Assembly: GCA_036676475.1 (NCBI GenBank) | Contig: JAKFCU010000089.1 | Location: 62,001 to 126,000 of the forward strand | Origin: LC029 sp036676475 | Lineage (GTDB): Bacteria > Bacillota > Bacilli > Aneurinibacillales > RAOX-1 | Length of the DNA: 64,000 nucleotides | Reading direction: 5' to 3' | Shown here: positions 51,163-59,469 of the stretch, piece after piece | How the letters are laid out: each line of letters begins with the position of its first letter | Numbering within the stretch: the first letter of the stretch is position 1 | The notes under the pieces: generated by a model | What the model was told of the DNA's origin: nothing | What the model saw: only the letters and a program-made list of their open reading frames with translations | Database searches by the model: none | Program-made: the position numbers and the translations under genes

Positions 51163-51489
51163 TTGAGACGAAAAGATCGTTGGATGCGCAGATTGTCCGT
51201 AATGACCTCAGGCCTTTCATGCATGGCCTGACTCTTGCCCATCATAGTGGTTCCGCTCGGTCTGAGTGGTTCGTTATTTGGCATGATGGCTTTTTTTGCA
51301 AAATATCAATGGTGGTTTGTCGGATTTAGTACCTTGATTATCGGATTTTCCCATGTCATTGCTTGGAAACGAAAGAGTGTAATCCCGAAAAAACATTTCT
51401 ATATATTATGGTTATCAACCGGAATTTTATTATCTAGTGTCATTTTTGTTCTATATTCCAATGGATATTTCACAGGAGGTTTGAAGTGA
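51163..51489 (+). CDS. MerT-like small membrane protein, candidate selenoprotein (in-frame TGA)
   Basis: Reading from TTG 51163, seven bases after the strong RBS AGGGAGGG, gives 108 residues interrupted once by TGA at 51229-51231 (residue 23). The context is GLSCMA-TGA-LLPIIVVPLGLSG: Cys20 and the TGA form C-x-x-U, and the following LLP...LG aligns with the CCxxP...LG helix of MerT mercury transporters, where the TGA falls on a metal-binding Cys. Three membrane helices follow (about 12-36, 46-62, 76-98). A SECIS-like hairpin begins 21 bases after the TGA. The stop overlaps the next start (GTGA). If selenocysteine is not used, the gene is a single-base pseudogene or is split. Confidence 0.72.
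51253..51269 (+). promoter_or_regulatory. Candidate bacterial SECIS hairpin
   Basis: CCGCTC (51253-51258) pairs with GAGTGG (51264-51269), six pairs including one G-U, closing the loop GGTCT. The loop starts 27 nt after the TGA, and its first two bases are G, both inside the accepted bacterial SECIS limits (16-37 nt; G in the first two loop positions). The loop core GGUCU is the same as in E. coli fdhF. Confidence 0.7.
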
Positions 51490-51884
51490 AAAGAGTAATG
51501 ATCTTTATTCTAATATGTACTACCCTTCTCATAGCTGGCTGTTCTTCTCAAACTGATAGTCAGGAAAAAGGTACCTGGGATCGTTTGAATGTGGAACAGA
51601 TGAACGAGGAGTTGAAAACAGGGGAAGCTGTTATCGTGGATTTACGGGAGCCAGAGTTGTACACCAAAAGCCATATTCCAGGAAGCATCAATATCCCTTT
51701 TACTGAATTTCAAGATCGGTATCAGGAGCTTTCTCCCGATCAAAGGATAATCTTTGTTTGTCACAATGGCCCCATGGGTGAAGCTAGCAGTCAATTATTA
51801 GTAGAAAAGGGATATCAACATGTTGCCAATCTTGTTGGAGGAATGGCCGATTGGAAAGGGCTGGTCGATAAGACAAATCCTTAG
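51486..51884 (+). CDS. Rhodanese-like lipoprotein
   Basis: A 132-residue lipoprotein (lipobox LLIAGC, Cys19) with a single rhodanese domain: VDLREPELYTKSHIPGSINIP and the active-site loop CHNGPMGEASSQ with Cys92. It may handle sulfane sulfur or a thiol/metal relay outside the membrane. GTG start overlaps the stop of the selenoprotein gene, RBS AGGAGG, so the two are coupled. Confidence 0.9.
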   Translation: MKRVMIFILICTTLLIAGCSSQTDSQEKGTWDRLNVEQMNEELKTGEAVIVDLREPELYTKSHIPGSINIPFTEFQDRYQELSPDQRIIFVCHNGPMGEASSQLLVEKGYQHVANLVGGMADWKGLVDKTNP

Positions 51885-51925
51885 TAGGTACAGGGGGACT
51901 GATCATCACTAAGGAGTGGCATATC

Positions 51926-52498
51926 ATGGAGCAAACTATTATCCATTTTTTTATTGAATATGAGAGTTACGCATTTTTGATCAGTATTCTTCTAAATATC
52001 GGGGTCGCCGTTCTTGGAATTGTTCCCAGTGTTTTTATTACAGGGGCGAACCTGTTTTTTTTCGGATTTTTGGGAGGGACTTTACTTTCTTTTCTAGGCG
52101 AAGCGATCGGTGCCATCATTGCTTTTTACCTCTATAGAAAAGGGTTAAGGGGAGCATCTCAAACCATTCTGAATAAATACCCTAAAGCCCAAAAATTACT
52201 AGGGGCAGAGGGAAAGGATGCTTTTTATCTTATTTTATCGCTCCGACTTCTTCCTTTTCTTCCTTCAGGGCTGATTACGTTTGCCTCTGCCATAGGGAAA
52301 GTCTCATGGCTTACCTTTTCCATGGCTAGCTTGCTGGGGAAAATTCCTGCTTTGCTGATCGAAGCTTATTCCGTTTATCAGGTCACAAGGTTTGATTGGC
52401 AAGGGAAAATCCTATTAGCACTAGCTGCAGTCTATTTTCTATATTTGGTTTGGAGAAAAAATAAAAAGAGTACAAAATCTAGAATAGAAGAGACATGA
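51926..52498 (+). CDS. TVP38/TMEM64 (SNARE-associated, DedA-like) membrane protein
   Basis: A 190-residue integral membrane protein with the VTT-type core: FITGANLFFFGFLGGTLLSFLGEAIGAIIAFYL and RLLPFLPSGLITFASAIGKVS. Such proteins often sit with mercury or thiol-redox genes. RBS AAGGAGTGG. Third gene of the operator-3 operon. Confidence 0.9.
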   Translation: MEQTIIHFFIEYESYAFLISILLNIGVAVLGIVPSVFITGANLFFFGFLGGTLLSFLGEAIGAIIAFYLYRKGLRGASQTILNKYPKAQKLLGAEGKDAFYLILSLRLLPFLPSGLITFASAIGKVSWLTFSMASLLGKIPALLIEAYSVYQVTRFDWQGKILLALAAVYFLYLVWRKNKKSTKSRIEET

Positions 52499-52569
52499 AA
52501 CATCTTTTATGAAATGAAGCTTGTTCATTTGTCGTTCAGTTCAGGAATGATACTTGTAAAACCGACAAA

Positions 52570-52597
52570 AGGCTCCCTAATCGTAGGGAGCCTAACT
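52570..52597 (-). terminator. Terminator of the minus-strand iron-sulfur gene
   Basis: AGGCTCCCTA (52570-52579) pairs with TAGGGAGCCT (52584-52593); the T-tract (TTTTG) lies on the minus strand, so it mainly serves the gene at 52620. Confidence 0.8.
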
Positions 52598-52619
52598 TCA
52601 TGGTAACAAGATTATTGAC

Positions 52620-53993
52620 CTAGACTCTGTGACTCATCGGCAATGTGAATAGATAGATGTTGATCACAGCCAGCACAATCATAAGCGTATAGTAGGGCAG
52701 CAGTTTCGTCCAAGAAGTTTTGTTTCCGAGTCGATACACGACATAACCGGAGCCCAGAAGACCCAATAGAATAATGCCGTATTGGAGAATCTGCACGGTA
52801 CTGCTGGAGGTAAAGCTTAGATCACCGGTTATGCTGGCACCGAATAGCGATATCGTGTTGAACCAGACCGCTTTTCCTTCGGTCAGCATGTGGAACAAAT
52901 TGTGGGCAAGGTGCCCAGCCAGGTCAAGAGGAATAATAGCATAGCCGAAGCGTACGAAATTTTCTTTAACAGTTGTTTCCGACCATTTGTAGGCGGTCAA
53001 TTTGGCGGTTATCCATAGCAATCCAATCGGCAAGAGCATGGAGACAATGAAAGCAACGGTAAAGTTGATATTATAGTTTGAAGTTCCGGTCAAGCTTCCA
53101 ATTACTTTCAATATGTCCTGCCAGACTTCCAGCATGGTAATGTTTTGGACAAATACAATACCCATGATGACCGCAGCCAGGAAAGCATGCTCAGCTTTCG
53201 GTTTTTTGATTCCCCATAGCTCGCTGGTAGGCATTCTTGGGGAGATACGAATGGAATCGCTGGGACAGGTCTTTACGCAGTTTCCGCATAGATTGCAGTC
53301 TGCGCTGGTATCCATGGTGCGCACGAATTGAAACATCGGACAGCCTTCTGTTTTGTCATCACCTTTAAAGCAAGATTGTGTTTTGCAAGTACGGCAAATG
53401 TCAGGTGTTCCCCTCAGCTCCAGCATGCCTGCCCGTGAATAGTTACCTGCCAAACCACCGAGGAAACACAAGGTTTTGCAAAAGGTTCTTCTTTCGTAAA
53501 AGACGGAAGTCGCGACAACCATGGTAAACAAGACGAGAAGCAAATATCCTGAACCCCGCGGAGATTCTACGATACCCCAAATGTGGTCGCTCCAGGTGAT
53601 AAGGATAAAAAAGATGTCAATCAGCCAGATGCCATATTTCTTCAGAAACTGGGGCATCGGTCTTTCGCTGCCGACTAGTTTTCGAACAATATCGCTTGTT
53701 TTTCCAAAGGGGCAGACCGCACACCAAAAGCGGCCAAGGACCAGAAACAAGATGGGGACAATGGGCCACCAAAGGATCCAAGTCATTGAGGTTCCAAAGT
53801 TTTTGCTTGGATTCACTGTTCCCATCACCAACTGGTAAACCATGATCGCAAAGACACCCATGCCGGCCCATTGGAAGATTCCAGGGTACCAACGGCTTTG
53901 GATAAATTTTTTGATCCATGGGTAATCCAGAAAATTCATCTTTTTGGGGGGCTTGTTATGATTTGTGGGAACATTCTTCACTATGCCTGGCAT
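52620..53993 (-). CDS. Membrane polyferredoxin-like 4Fe-4S protein (NapH/CcoG/NosR-like)
   Basis: A 457-residue membrane protein with about eight helices. The cytoplasmic CAVCPFG motif after helix 2 is the hallmark of the NapH/NosR family; further Cys clusters are CRTCKTQSCFKGDDKTEGCP and the classical CNLCGNCVKTCP, sufficient for two 4Fe-4S clusters. It likely moves electrons across the membrane, perhaps to an exported copper protein. Its start overlaps the end of the small Met/His-rich gene upstream by 13 bases. RBS AAGGAG. Confidence 0.88.
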   Translation of the reverse strand: MPGIVKNVPTNHNKPPKKMNFLDYPWIKKFIQSRWYPGIFQWAGMGVFAIMVYQLVMGTVNPSKNFGTSMTWILWWPIVPILFLVLGRFWCAVCPFGKTSDIVRKLVGSERPMPQFLKKYGIWLIDIFFILITWSDHIWGIVESPRGSGYLLLVLFTMVVATSVFYERRTFCKTLCFLGGLAGNYSRAGMLELRGTPDICRTCKTQSCFKGDDKTEGCPMFQFVRTMDTSADCNLCGNCVKTCPSDSIRISPRMPTSELWGIKKPKAEHAFLAAVIMGIVFVQNITMLEVWQDILKVIGSLTGTSNYNINFTVAFIVSMLLPIGLLWITAKLTAYKWSETTVKENFVRFGYAIIPLDLAGHLAHNLFHMLTEGKAVWFNTISLFGASITGDLSFTSSSTVQILQYGIILLGLLGSGYVVYRLGNKTSWTKLLPYYTLMIVLAVINIYLFTLPMSHRV

Positions 53994-54400
53994 GCTCCAG
54001 TCTCCTTTCTTCTAAACCACTTGTTCCAGATTCCGATCAGGATAAATCCAGCATTAATGGCTCCGAAGGCACCCAGCGCTTTGTAATTTGGTGGGGTTTC
54101 AACGACTGGACCTCCCCCATGACCTTCGCTGGAGGGTTCCGATGGCATATTCTGGTGCTCCTCAGGGGACATATCGGACATTATGTCCTTCGTATGATCG
54201 GATGGCATGTTTTGGTGATTCTCCGGTGTCATGCCGGGCATTTCACCATGGCCGGTAAAGCCTCCATGGCTTTCAGATGGCTTTTGTTCCGTATGTCCTT
54301 CCTGTACGGAGGAACTGGCGGGATGCTCCTCTTCGGCCATGGCCGTGGCGGAAAAAGTAAACAGGCTGACAACGGCCATTGCGGTAACTATTTTTCTCAT
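53981..54400 (-). CDS. Secreted Met/His-rich protein with C-terminal anchor
   Basis: A 139-residue protein: signal peptide (1-22, ending ATAMA), a His/Met/Glu-rich segment with two repeats of the kind MTPENHQNMPSDH and MSPEEHQNMPSEP, a linker, then one membrane helix (about 107-125) and a basic tail WFRRK. The repeats are plausible Cu(I)/Cu(II) ligands outside the membrane. RBS AAGGAGAGA. Overlaps the polyferredoxin gene and is divergent to the CcdA-like gene; operator site 4 lies between them. Confidence 0.8.
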   Translation of the reverse strand: MRKIVTAMAVVSLFTFSATAMAEEEHPASSSVQEGHTEQKPSESHGGFTGHGEMPGMTPENHQNMPSDHTKDIMSDMSPEEHQNMPSEPSSEGHGGGPVVETPPNYKALGAFGAINAGFILIGIWNKWFRRKETGACQA

Positions 54401-54527
54401 AAAATCTCTCCTTGGCAGTTCAAGTTAATGAGCCTATTTTACTGGGCAAATATGAAGATTCTTTGGAGAAGATTTGGATAAATTGTGAATGTTGGAAGAT
54501 AACCCCACTTATTGATCTCCACTCCAA

Positions 54528-54563
54528 TTCACAGCTATGTATGTTTTTACTACAATTTGTAGT
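54528..54563 (+). promoter_or_regulatory. Promoter with operator site 4
   Basis: TTCACA (54528-54533), 17 nt, TACAAT (54551-54556); the perfect palindrome ACTACAATTTGTAGT (54549-54563) covers the -10. It lies between the divergent genes at 54400 and 54620. Confidence 0.75.
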
Positions 54564-54619
54564 GTATGTACTATATACATATGGTGCTATATCTGGTTTA
54601 AAAATGAGGAGGAGGAAGT

Positions 54620-55363
54620 ATGTATGATACGTTAAGCCGAATCAGCGCATGGCTGAGCCAGCCATTTACATCAGCTGCTTATTCTACGGATATTGCGGTG
54701 CTTGCTGCACTTATGCTGGGTATTGTAGGTTCGGTAGCTCCTTGTCAAATTTCAGCCAACTTAGGCGCTATTTCCTTTTATGGAAACCGTTATGTTCAAA
54801 AGATTTTTTCTCCTTGGGAAATCGCTCTCTATATAGGGGGAAAGATCTTGGTTTTTTCTGTTTTTGGAATTTTATTTTGGCTGTTCGATGAAGGAGTCTC
54901 GAATCAGTCTATCCTTTTCTTTGTGGCGGCGAGGAAGCTGTTGGGACCTCTATTTATATTAATTGGTCTATATCTATTAAATTGGATTAGGCTTCCCGGT
55001 AATATGGGACACCGCGTATCTCAACGTTTGGAAGGATTCGCCAAGCGCTTGGGAGGAAAATGGGGTTCATTTCTTATGGGAGTGGCCTTTTCGCTAGGTT
55101 TCTGTCCGACGATGTTTTGGCTGTTTTTTGGGATCTTAATGCCTATGACGTTTCGGGCCACAGAAGGACCCTTGCTCCCTTCCCTCTTTGCCATTGGAAC
55201 AGCGATTCCGCTATTGGTTGTGTTCGGTCTCTATATCGGGTTTGGCTTAGATAGAATTATGGTAAAAAAGCTAAAGAAATGGGGAAGCCATATCCAAAAG
55301 GCAACGGGATTGTTCTTCATCATATGGGGAATAAACGACAGCTTTACGTATTGGACACTTTAA
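54620..55363 (+). CDS. CcdA/DsbD-like membrane thiol-electron transporter
   Basis: A 247-residue protein with six membrane helices. Cys42 (SVAPCQISAN) and Cys162 (LGFCPTMFW) are the paired helix cysteines of the CcdA/DsbD-beta family, with Pro next to each. These proteins pass reducing equivalents from thioredoxin to extracytoplasmic thiols; here the target could be metal or disulfide proteins of the region. RBS GAGGAGGAAG. Confidence 0.88.
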   Translation: MYDTLSRISAWLSQPFTSAAYSTDIAVLAALMLGIVGSVAPCQISANLGAISFYGNRYVQKIFSPWEIALYIGGKILVFSVFGILFWLFDEGVSNQSILFFVAARKLLGPLFILIGLYLLNWIRLPGNMGHRVSQRLEGFAKRLGGKWGSFLMGVAFSLGFCPTMFWLFFGILMPMTFRATEGPLLPSLFAIGTAIPLLVVFGLYIGFGLDRIMVKKLKKWGSHIQKATGLFFIIWGINDSFTYWTL

Positions 55364-55386
55364 TTTCTTGGGCGAGGAGATGTGGA

Positions 55387-55458
55387 ATGAAAAAAGGGAT
55401 CCTTGGTAAAGGCAAATATGGAAGTTTATTTTTGATTGGCTTTGGACTCGTGGAATAG
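55387..55458 (+). CDS. Very short ORF (23 aa), doubtful
   Basis: MKKGILGKGKYGSLFLIGFGLVE, preceded by GAGGAGATG and followed by a stop and a strong terminator. It could be a truncated membrane protein N-terminus. No homology recognised. Confidence 0.3.
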   Translation: MKKGILGKGKYGSLFLIGFGLVE

Positions 55459-55475
55459 TTTCTTTCATTTTTCAA

Positions 55476-55516
55476 AAAATAACCACCTTTTTGAAAAAGG
55501 TGGTTATTTTTTTGGG
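55476..55516 (+). terminator. Terminator of the CcdA-like operon
   Basis: AACCACCTTT (55481-55490) pairs with AAAGGTGGTT (55495-55504), continued by A/T pairs and seven T's. Confidence 0.9.
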
Positions 55517-55576
55517 GTGCTCGATTGTTATGACCATGATGAGAAAAAAATAGGCAAGTTATCAATTAACGGACAA

Positions 55577-55897
55577 TTAATAGTAATAGGGGTACCCTCC
55601 ATAAGGAACTCCTCCACCAAAAAATGGGAGTAAGAACAGGGATGATAGTAGAGCCAAAGGAAGAACTCTTCGTCTAAATCGACGGCGACCAAAGAAACCA
55701 AATTGGCGATAGTCTGCCCCTTTCATTGATTTCCCTCTTAACTTTTCTTCCTCTTTTCCTATCGGAATAGCAAGAGTAACATTCTCACGGTCTACGTCTG
55801 CAATAAAACCGTCATAAACCCTACCGTCTTTAGTAGTTATTTGAACATAACGATAATGATATTGTTGGCACAGTGAATAAGCTTCGTGAATATGCAT
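55577..55897 (-). CDS. Small Sm-like-fold protein with Gly/Tyr-rich tail
   Basis: A 106-residue protein from ATG 55897 (RBS AAAGGAG). Residues 15-50 (YRYVQITTKDGRVYDGFIADVDRENVTLAIP) look like the short beta-sheet fold used by Sm-like and DUF-type spore proteins. The C-terminal part has an Arg-rich stretch, a hydrophobic segment and the tail GGGVPYGGYPYYY, as in coat-associated proteins. The upstream 13 codons of the longer frame lack an RBS. Function unknown. Confidence 0.65.
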   Translation of the reverse strand: MHIHEAYSLCQQYHYRYVQITTKDGRVYDGFIADVDRENVTLAIPIGKEEEKLRGKSMKGADYRQFGFFGRRRFRRRVLPLALLSSLFLLPFFGGGVPYGGYPYYY

Positions 55898-56177
55898 GCA
55901 TTTATCTCCTTTCCTCCTAGATAGAATGATTTTCATACAATTGCATCATATGCTCTTGTCAATACTTTAAACCTAGACGGAGACCTATATTGTTGGTGCA
56001 AATTTTTTCGGTAGTTGATTATCCTGAGGGAAGGTATAAAAATTTTCTTGTAGAAGGCTAGGACCCATTTGGTTCCCTTCTCTATTATTGCAAATTGAAG
56101 AAATATTGAACAATGACGTTCCCCCCTTTTTCCTTTTCCTGGTGTTTGATACGCTTAGGGGAAAGGGGGTTAGCGAC

Positions 56178-56855
56178 ATGACCACGAGAATCTTAATTAT
56201 CGATGATGATCAGAACATTTCAGGCATGATCCGACGGGGACTTACCTATGAAGGCTTTGATGCAAGGGTGGCCGGCAGCGGGAAAGAAGGGATGCAGATA
56301 ATGACCGAAACTCCTCCCGATTTGGTCATCCTTGATGTTATGATGCCAGACATTGACGGTTTAGAGGTCTGCAGCCGAATAAGAAAAGAAGGTAATACCC
56401 CCATCCTGATGGTTACCGCAAGGGATACCGTTGCTGACCGGGTCAAAGGACTCGAGATAGGCGCAGACGATTACCTGGTAAAGCCCTTTGCTTTCGAAGA
56501 GCTGATTGCAAGGGTAAAAGCTCTGCTTAGAAGATCAGGCGTAGAGAAGCCGGAAGAAGAAAAACTAATCTTCTCTGATTTAATCCTAGATTTGAATAGC
56601 CGAACAGCCTATAGAAAGGACCGTTTGATTCAGCTGTCTACAACGGAATTCTATTTGCTTTCCTTGTTAATGAATCATCCCAAAAAAGTGCTGACAAGAG
56701 AAATCATTATGGATAAGGTATGGGGATTTGATTCCCATGCAGAATCCAATGTCCTTGAAGTGTATGTAGGATATCTCAGGCATAAATTGGAAGAACGTGG
56801 TGAGCCGAGACTCATCTATACGGTTCGTGGAGCAGGATACGTGATGAAAGTATGA
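56178..56855 (+). CDS. OmpR-family response regulator
   Basis: 225 residues; receiver with IIDDD, Asp53 (ILDVMMPD), VTARD and LVKPF, then winged helix ending TVRGAGYVMKV. ATG 56178 follows GAAAGGGGG; the longer frame from 56088 lacks an RBS. Its kinase overlaps by four bases. By location it may sense metal or envelope stress. Confidence 0.94.
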   Translation: MTTRILIIDDDQNISGMIRRGLTYEGFDARVAGSGKEGMQIMTETPPDLVILDVMMPDIDGLEVCSRIRKEGNTPILMVTARDTVADRVKGLEIGADDYLVKPFAFEELIARVKALLRRSGVEKPEEEKLIFSDLILDLNSRTAYRKDRLIQLSTTEFYLLSLLMNHPKKVLTREIIMDKVWGFDSHAESNVLEVYVGYLRHKLEERGEPRLIYTVRGAGYVMKV

Positions 56856-58228
56856 TTAAAGCCTTACCCATTCGTTTGCGTCTGACACTGTGGTACTGCG
56901 CGATATTCGGGCTGCTTCTTACAGTCATCACTGTCACCATTTATATGAACCATATAGTCTCGCATTATCGCCAGATAGATCAAGTACTTGAAGATGACTT
57001 CATACACCTGCAAAAAGATTTGCAATCCATAGGGGATTTCTATCCTTCCCCTGCTGAACCTATTTTTACTGATGAGATTTACGTGGGGAACGTGAACATA
57101 TTGCTTCTCGATTCTTATGGAAATGAAGTGTATTCGAATTCAAATCTGTTTTCCTCCTTGCCAAAGGGAGGTAGAGAAGAACAGATTGGCTTACAGACTG
57201 TTGCAGGCCCTGATGGTGATCGATATCGGATTTTAATCAAACCGATCCAGTATAATGGTGAAGGGATGGGTCGTGTTCAAATGGCTGTTAACCTTGCTCC
57301 AGTCGATTTTTCCTTATTAACATTTGGGATTTTTATTATTTTGATTACGCTAAGCGGCTTGGTTCTGGCTGCCATAGCAGGCTGGTTTCTTGCTAAAAAG
57401 GCGCTTTCGAGAGTAGAAATGATTCGACAGACAGCAAGCGCCATATCTGCTTCCCAAGATTTTCACCAGCGAGTTCTGCACATAGGGCCGATGGATGAAT
57501 TAGGGGAATTGTCCAAAACCTTTAATGAGATGCTATCCAGCCTTGAAAAGGCCTATATGAGTCAAAAACGGTTTCTTGCCGATGCGTCCCATGAACTCCG
57601 AGCCCCATTGACGACGATACGCGGAAATCTGGATATTCTTCAGAAGTGGGAGCGGATCCCCTGGGATGAACAACAAGAGATACTGCAAGATATGAGGAAA
57701 GAAGCGATCCGCATGTCTAAAATGGTCGCAGAACTTCTCTCATTGGCGCGTGCTGATGCCGGACAGGAGTTGCAAATGCAGCCCATTGACTTGTCCCTCA
57801 TGATTGAAGAGGTAAAAGGGGAGGTTCAAGCTTGGCAAAAAAATCAAGAGTATTCCTTTCATGCCAAACCACTCATGAAAACTTGGGGAGATCCTGACTC
57901 ATTGAAGCAGCTGCTATTGATCTTGGTGGACAATGCAGTCAGATATACTCCTCATGAAGGCAGAGTAACGGTGCAGGGTTTGGAAGAGCGTCAAGCGATT
58001 CTCTTGAGGATTACGGATTCAGGGATAGGGATCGAAACACAGGATTTGCCTTTCATTTTTGACCGATTCTATCGAAGTCAGGAAGCAAGGCTGTATTCTC
58101 CGGATGGTACGGGGCTAGGGCTATCCATTGCCAAATGGATCATCGATCAGCATCGGGGGAGCATATCCGTGACCAGTAAGTCTGGAAAGGGAACGGAATT
58201 TGAGATTCGTCTGCCTAAAATAAAATAA
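56852..58228 (+). CDS. Sensor histidine kinase
   Basis: 458 residues: helix 1 (about 10-32), extracytoplasmic domain to about 155, helix 2 (157-180), HAMP, His247 in DASHELRAPLTTIRGN, ATPase domain with DSGIGI and GTGLGLSIAKWII. Similar architecture to the kinase at 29758. ATGA overlap with its regulator. Confidence 0.94.
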   Translation: MIKALPIRLRLTLWYCAIFGLLLTVITVTIYMNHIVSHYRQIDQVLEDDFIHLQKDLQSIGDFYPSPAEPIFTDEIYVGNVNILLLDSYGNEVYSNSNLFSSLPKGGREEQIGLQTVAGPDGDRYRILIKPIQYNGEGMGRVQMAVNLAPVDFSLLTFGIFIILITLSGLVLAAIAGWFLAKKALSRVEMIRQTASAISASQDFHQRVLHIGPMDELGELSKTFNEMLSSLEKAYMSQKRFLADASHELRAPLTTIRGNLDILQKWERIPWDEQQEILQDMRKEAIRMSKMVAELLSLARADAGQELQMQPIDLSLMIEEVKGEVQAWQKNQEYSFHAKPLMKTWGDPDSLKQLLLILVDNAVRYTPHEGRVTVQGLEERQAILLRITDSGIGIETQDLPFIFDRFYRSQEARLYSPDGTGLGLSIAKWIIDQHRGSISVTSKSGKGTEFEIRLPKIK

Positions 58229-58359
58229 TCTGTAACCACCCCATTTTCAAATGATGGGTCTCAATTAATTTCGTTTTATTTTACTTTCTTCAAACTTTTA
58301 TCACAAATGTAGACTAAAATAGACTTACAATGTTTTAAAAGGAGGTATAAGTTTCAGAG

Positions 58360-59052
58360 ATGCTTAAGGAAAATGATTATAGAGTGCTGGTTGTGGATGA
58401 TGAAGCACCCATGAGAAGGTTACTGGAATTATACCTGAAAAATGGTCAATACATTGTTCAAACCGTATCCAGTGGTGAACAAGCGGTGGATATGGTCAAG
58501 GGAGATTCATTTGACTTGGTCTTATTAGATGTTATGATGCCTGGTATGGATGGTTGGGAAGTCTGTCAGCGCATCCGCGCCTTCAGTGAGATCCCGATCA
58601 TCATGTTAACGGCTAGAGATCAGACGTTAGATAAAGTGAAAGGTCTCAAATTAGGAGCTGACGATTATTTAACGAAACCGTTTGAAGAAATGGAGTTATT
58701 GGCCCGAATAGAAGCCCTTCTGAGAAGATCAGAAAAAAAGGATAAAACCAGGCATCAAGCGGACCATCATGGAATTATCATTGACCAGGGTACCCATACG
58801 GTTTCGTTTCAGGGACAACCCATAGAGCTTACGCCAAAGGAATTTGAACTATTATACATGTTCTTAACCAATATGGGCCGAGTCTATAGTAGAGAACAAT
58901 TATTGGAACTTATATGGGGCATTGATTATGAAGGAGATGCCCGCACTGTCGATACCCATGTCAAAAATTTGCGTGATAAATTGAGAAAGCACGGGGTAGA
59001 AGTCAACTCCATCATAAAGACCGTATGGGGAGTAGGATATAAGGGTGTCTAA
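58360..59052 (+). CDS. OmpR-family response regulator
   Basis: 230 residues; VVDDE, Asp57 (LLDVMMPG), LTARD, LTKPFE, and a winged helix with DARTVDTHVKNLRDKLRKHG. Closest in layout to ResD/CssR-type regulators. RBS GGAGG with a long spacer. Its presumed kinase is 400 bases downstream at 59470, separated by a minus-strand SHOCT gene. Confidence 0.93.
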   Translation: MLKENDYRVLVVDDEAPMRRLLELYLKNGQYIVQTVSSGEQAVDMVKGDSFDLVLLDVMMPGMDGWEVCQRIRAFSEIPIIMLTARDQTLDKVKGLKLGADDYLTKPFEEMELLARIEALLRRSEKKDKTRHQADHHGIIIDQGTHTVSFQGQPIELTPKEFELLYMFLTNMGRVYSREQLLELIWGIDYEGDARTVDTHVKNLRDKLRKHGVEVNSIIKTVWGVGYKGV

Positions 59053-59117
59053 TTATAAAAATCCCTCTTTTGTTGGAGGGATTATAATTTACGGAACTAG
59101 TATGGATAAATACTTTA

Positions 59118-59144
59118 ACACTGATTAAACCAGTGTATTTTTTT
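59118..59144 (+). terminator. Terminator overlapping the SHOCT gene end
   Basis: ACACTG and CAGTGT arms around TTAAAC-type loop followed by eight T's. A second hairpin AATCCCTC/GAGGGATT lies at about 59060-59085. Confidence 0.65.
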
Positions 59145-59349
59145 TATGAGTATATTCTTCTTCGGAAATTTCTCCTTTTGCAAATCGCTCACGAAGGATG
59201 TGAAGGGCCGGATCCTCAACCTTGTCCTTATCCCCACTGATCCATCGAATCAAGAGATAGATTCCTGCAAGGAGCAAGCCCCACTGTAAAAACATCCATA
59301 TAAACATGCCTACGCCCGCAAACCCAAAACCATTCATGAAATGCATCAT
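59125..59349 (-). CDS. SHOCT-domain small membrane protein
   Basis: 74 residues: one membrane helix (about 14-36) after a Met/Phe/Gly-rich head, then the SHOCT motif PALHILRERFAKGEISEEEYTHKKNTL, which is used as an oligomerisation tail in many small bacterial membrane proteins. RBS GGAGGGA. It is antisense within the response regulator-kinase gap. Confidence 0.85.
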   Translation of the reverse strand: MMHFMNGFGFAGVGMFIWMFLQWGLLLAGIYLLIRWISGDKDKVEDPALHILRERFAKGEISEEEYTHKKNTLV

Positions 59350-59469
59350 GGCTCCATCCCTCCTTTTATCTTTATTATAAAAGATAAATATGGAGAAATG
59401 ATGTGCTCTACAAATTAGATTTAGTTGGGTGATTGTGAATAATGCTAAAAGATCCTGGAGGGATGTTAA

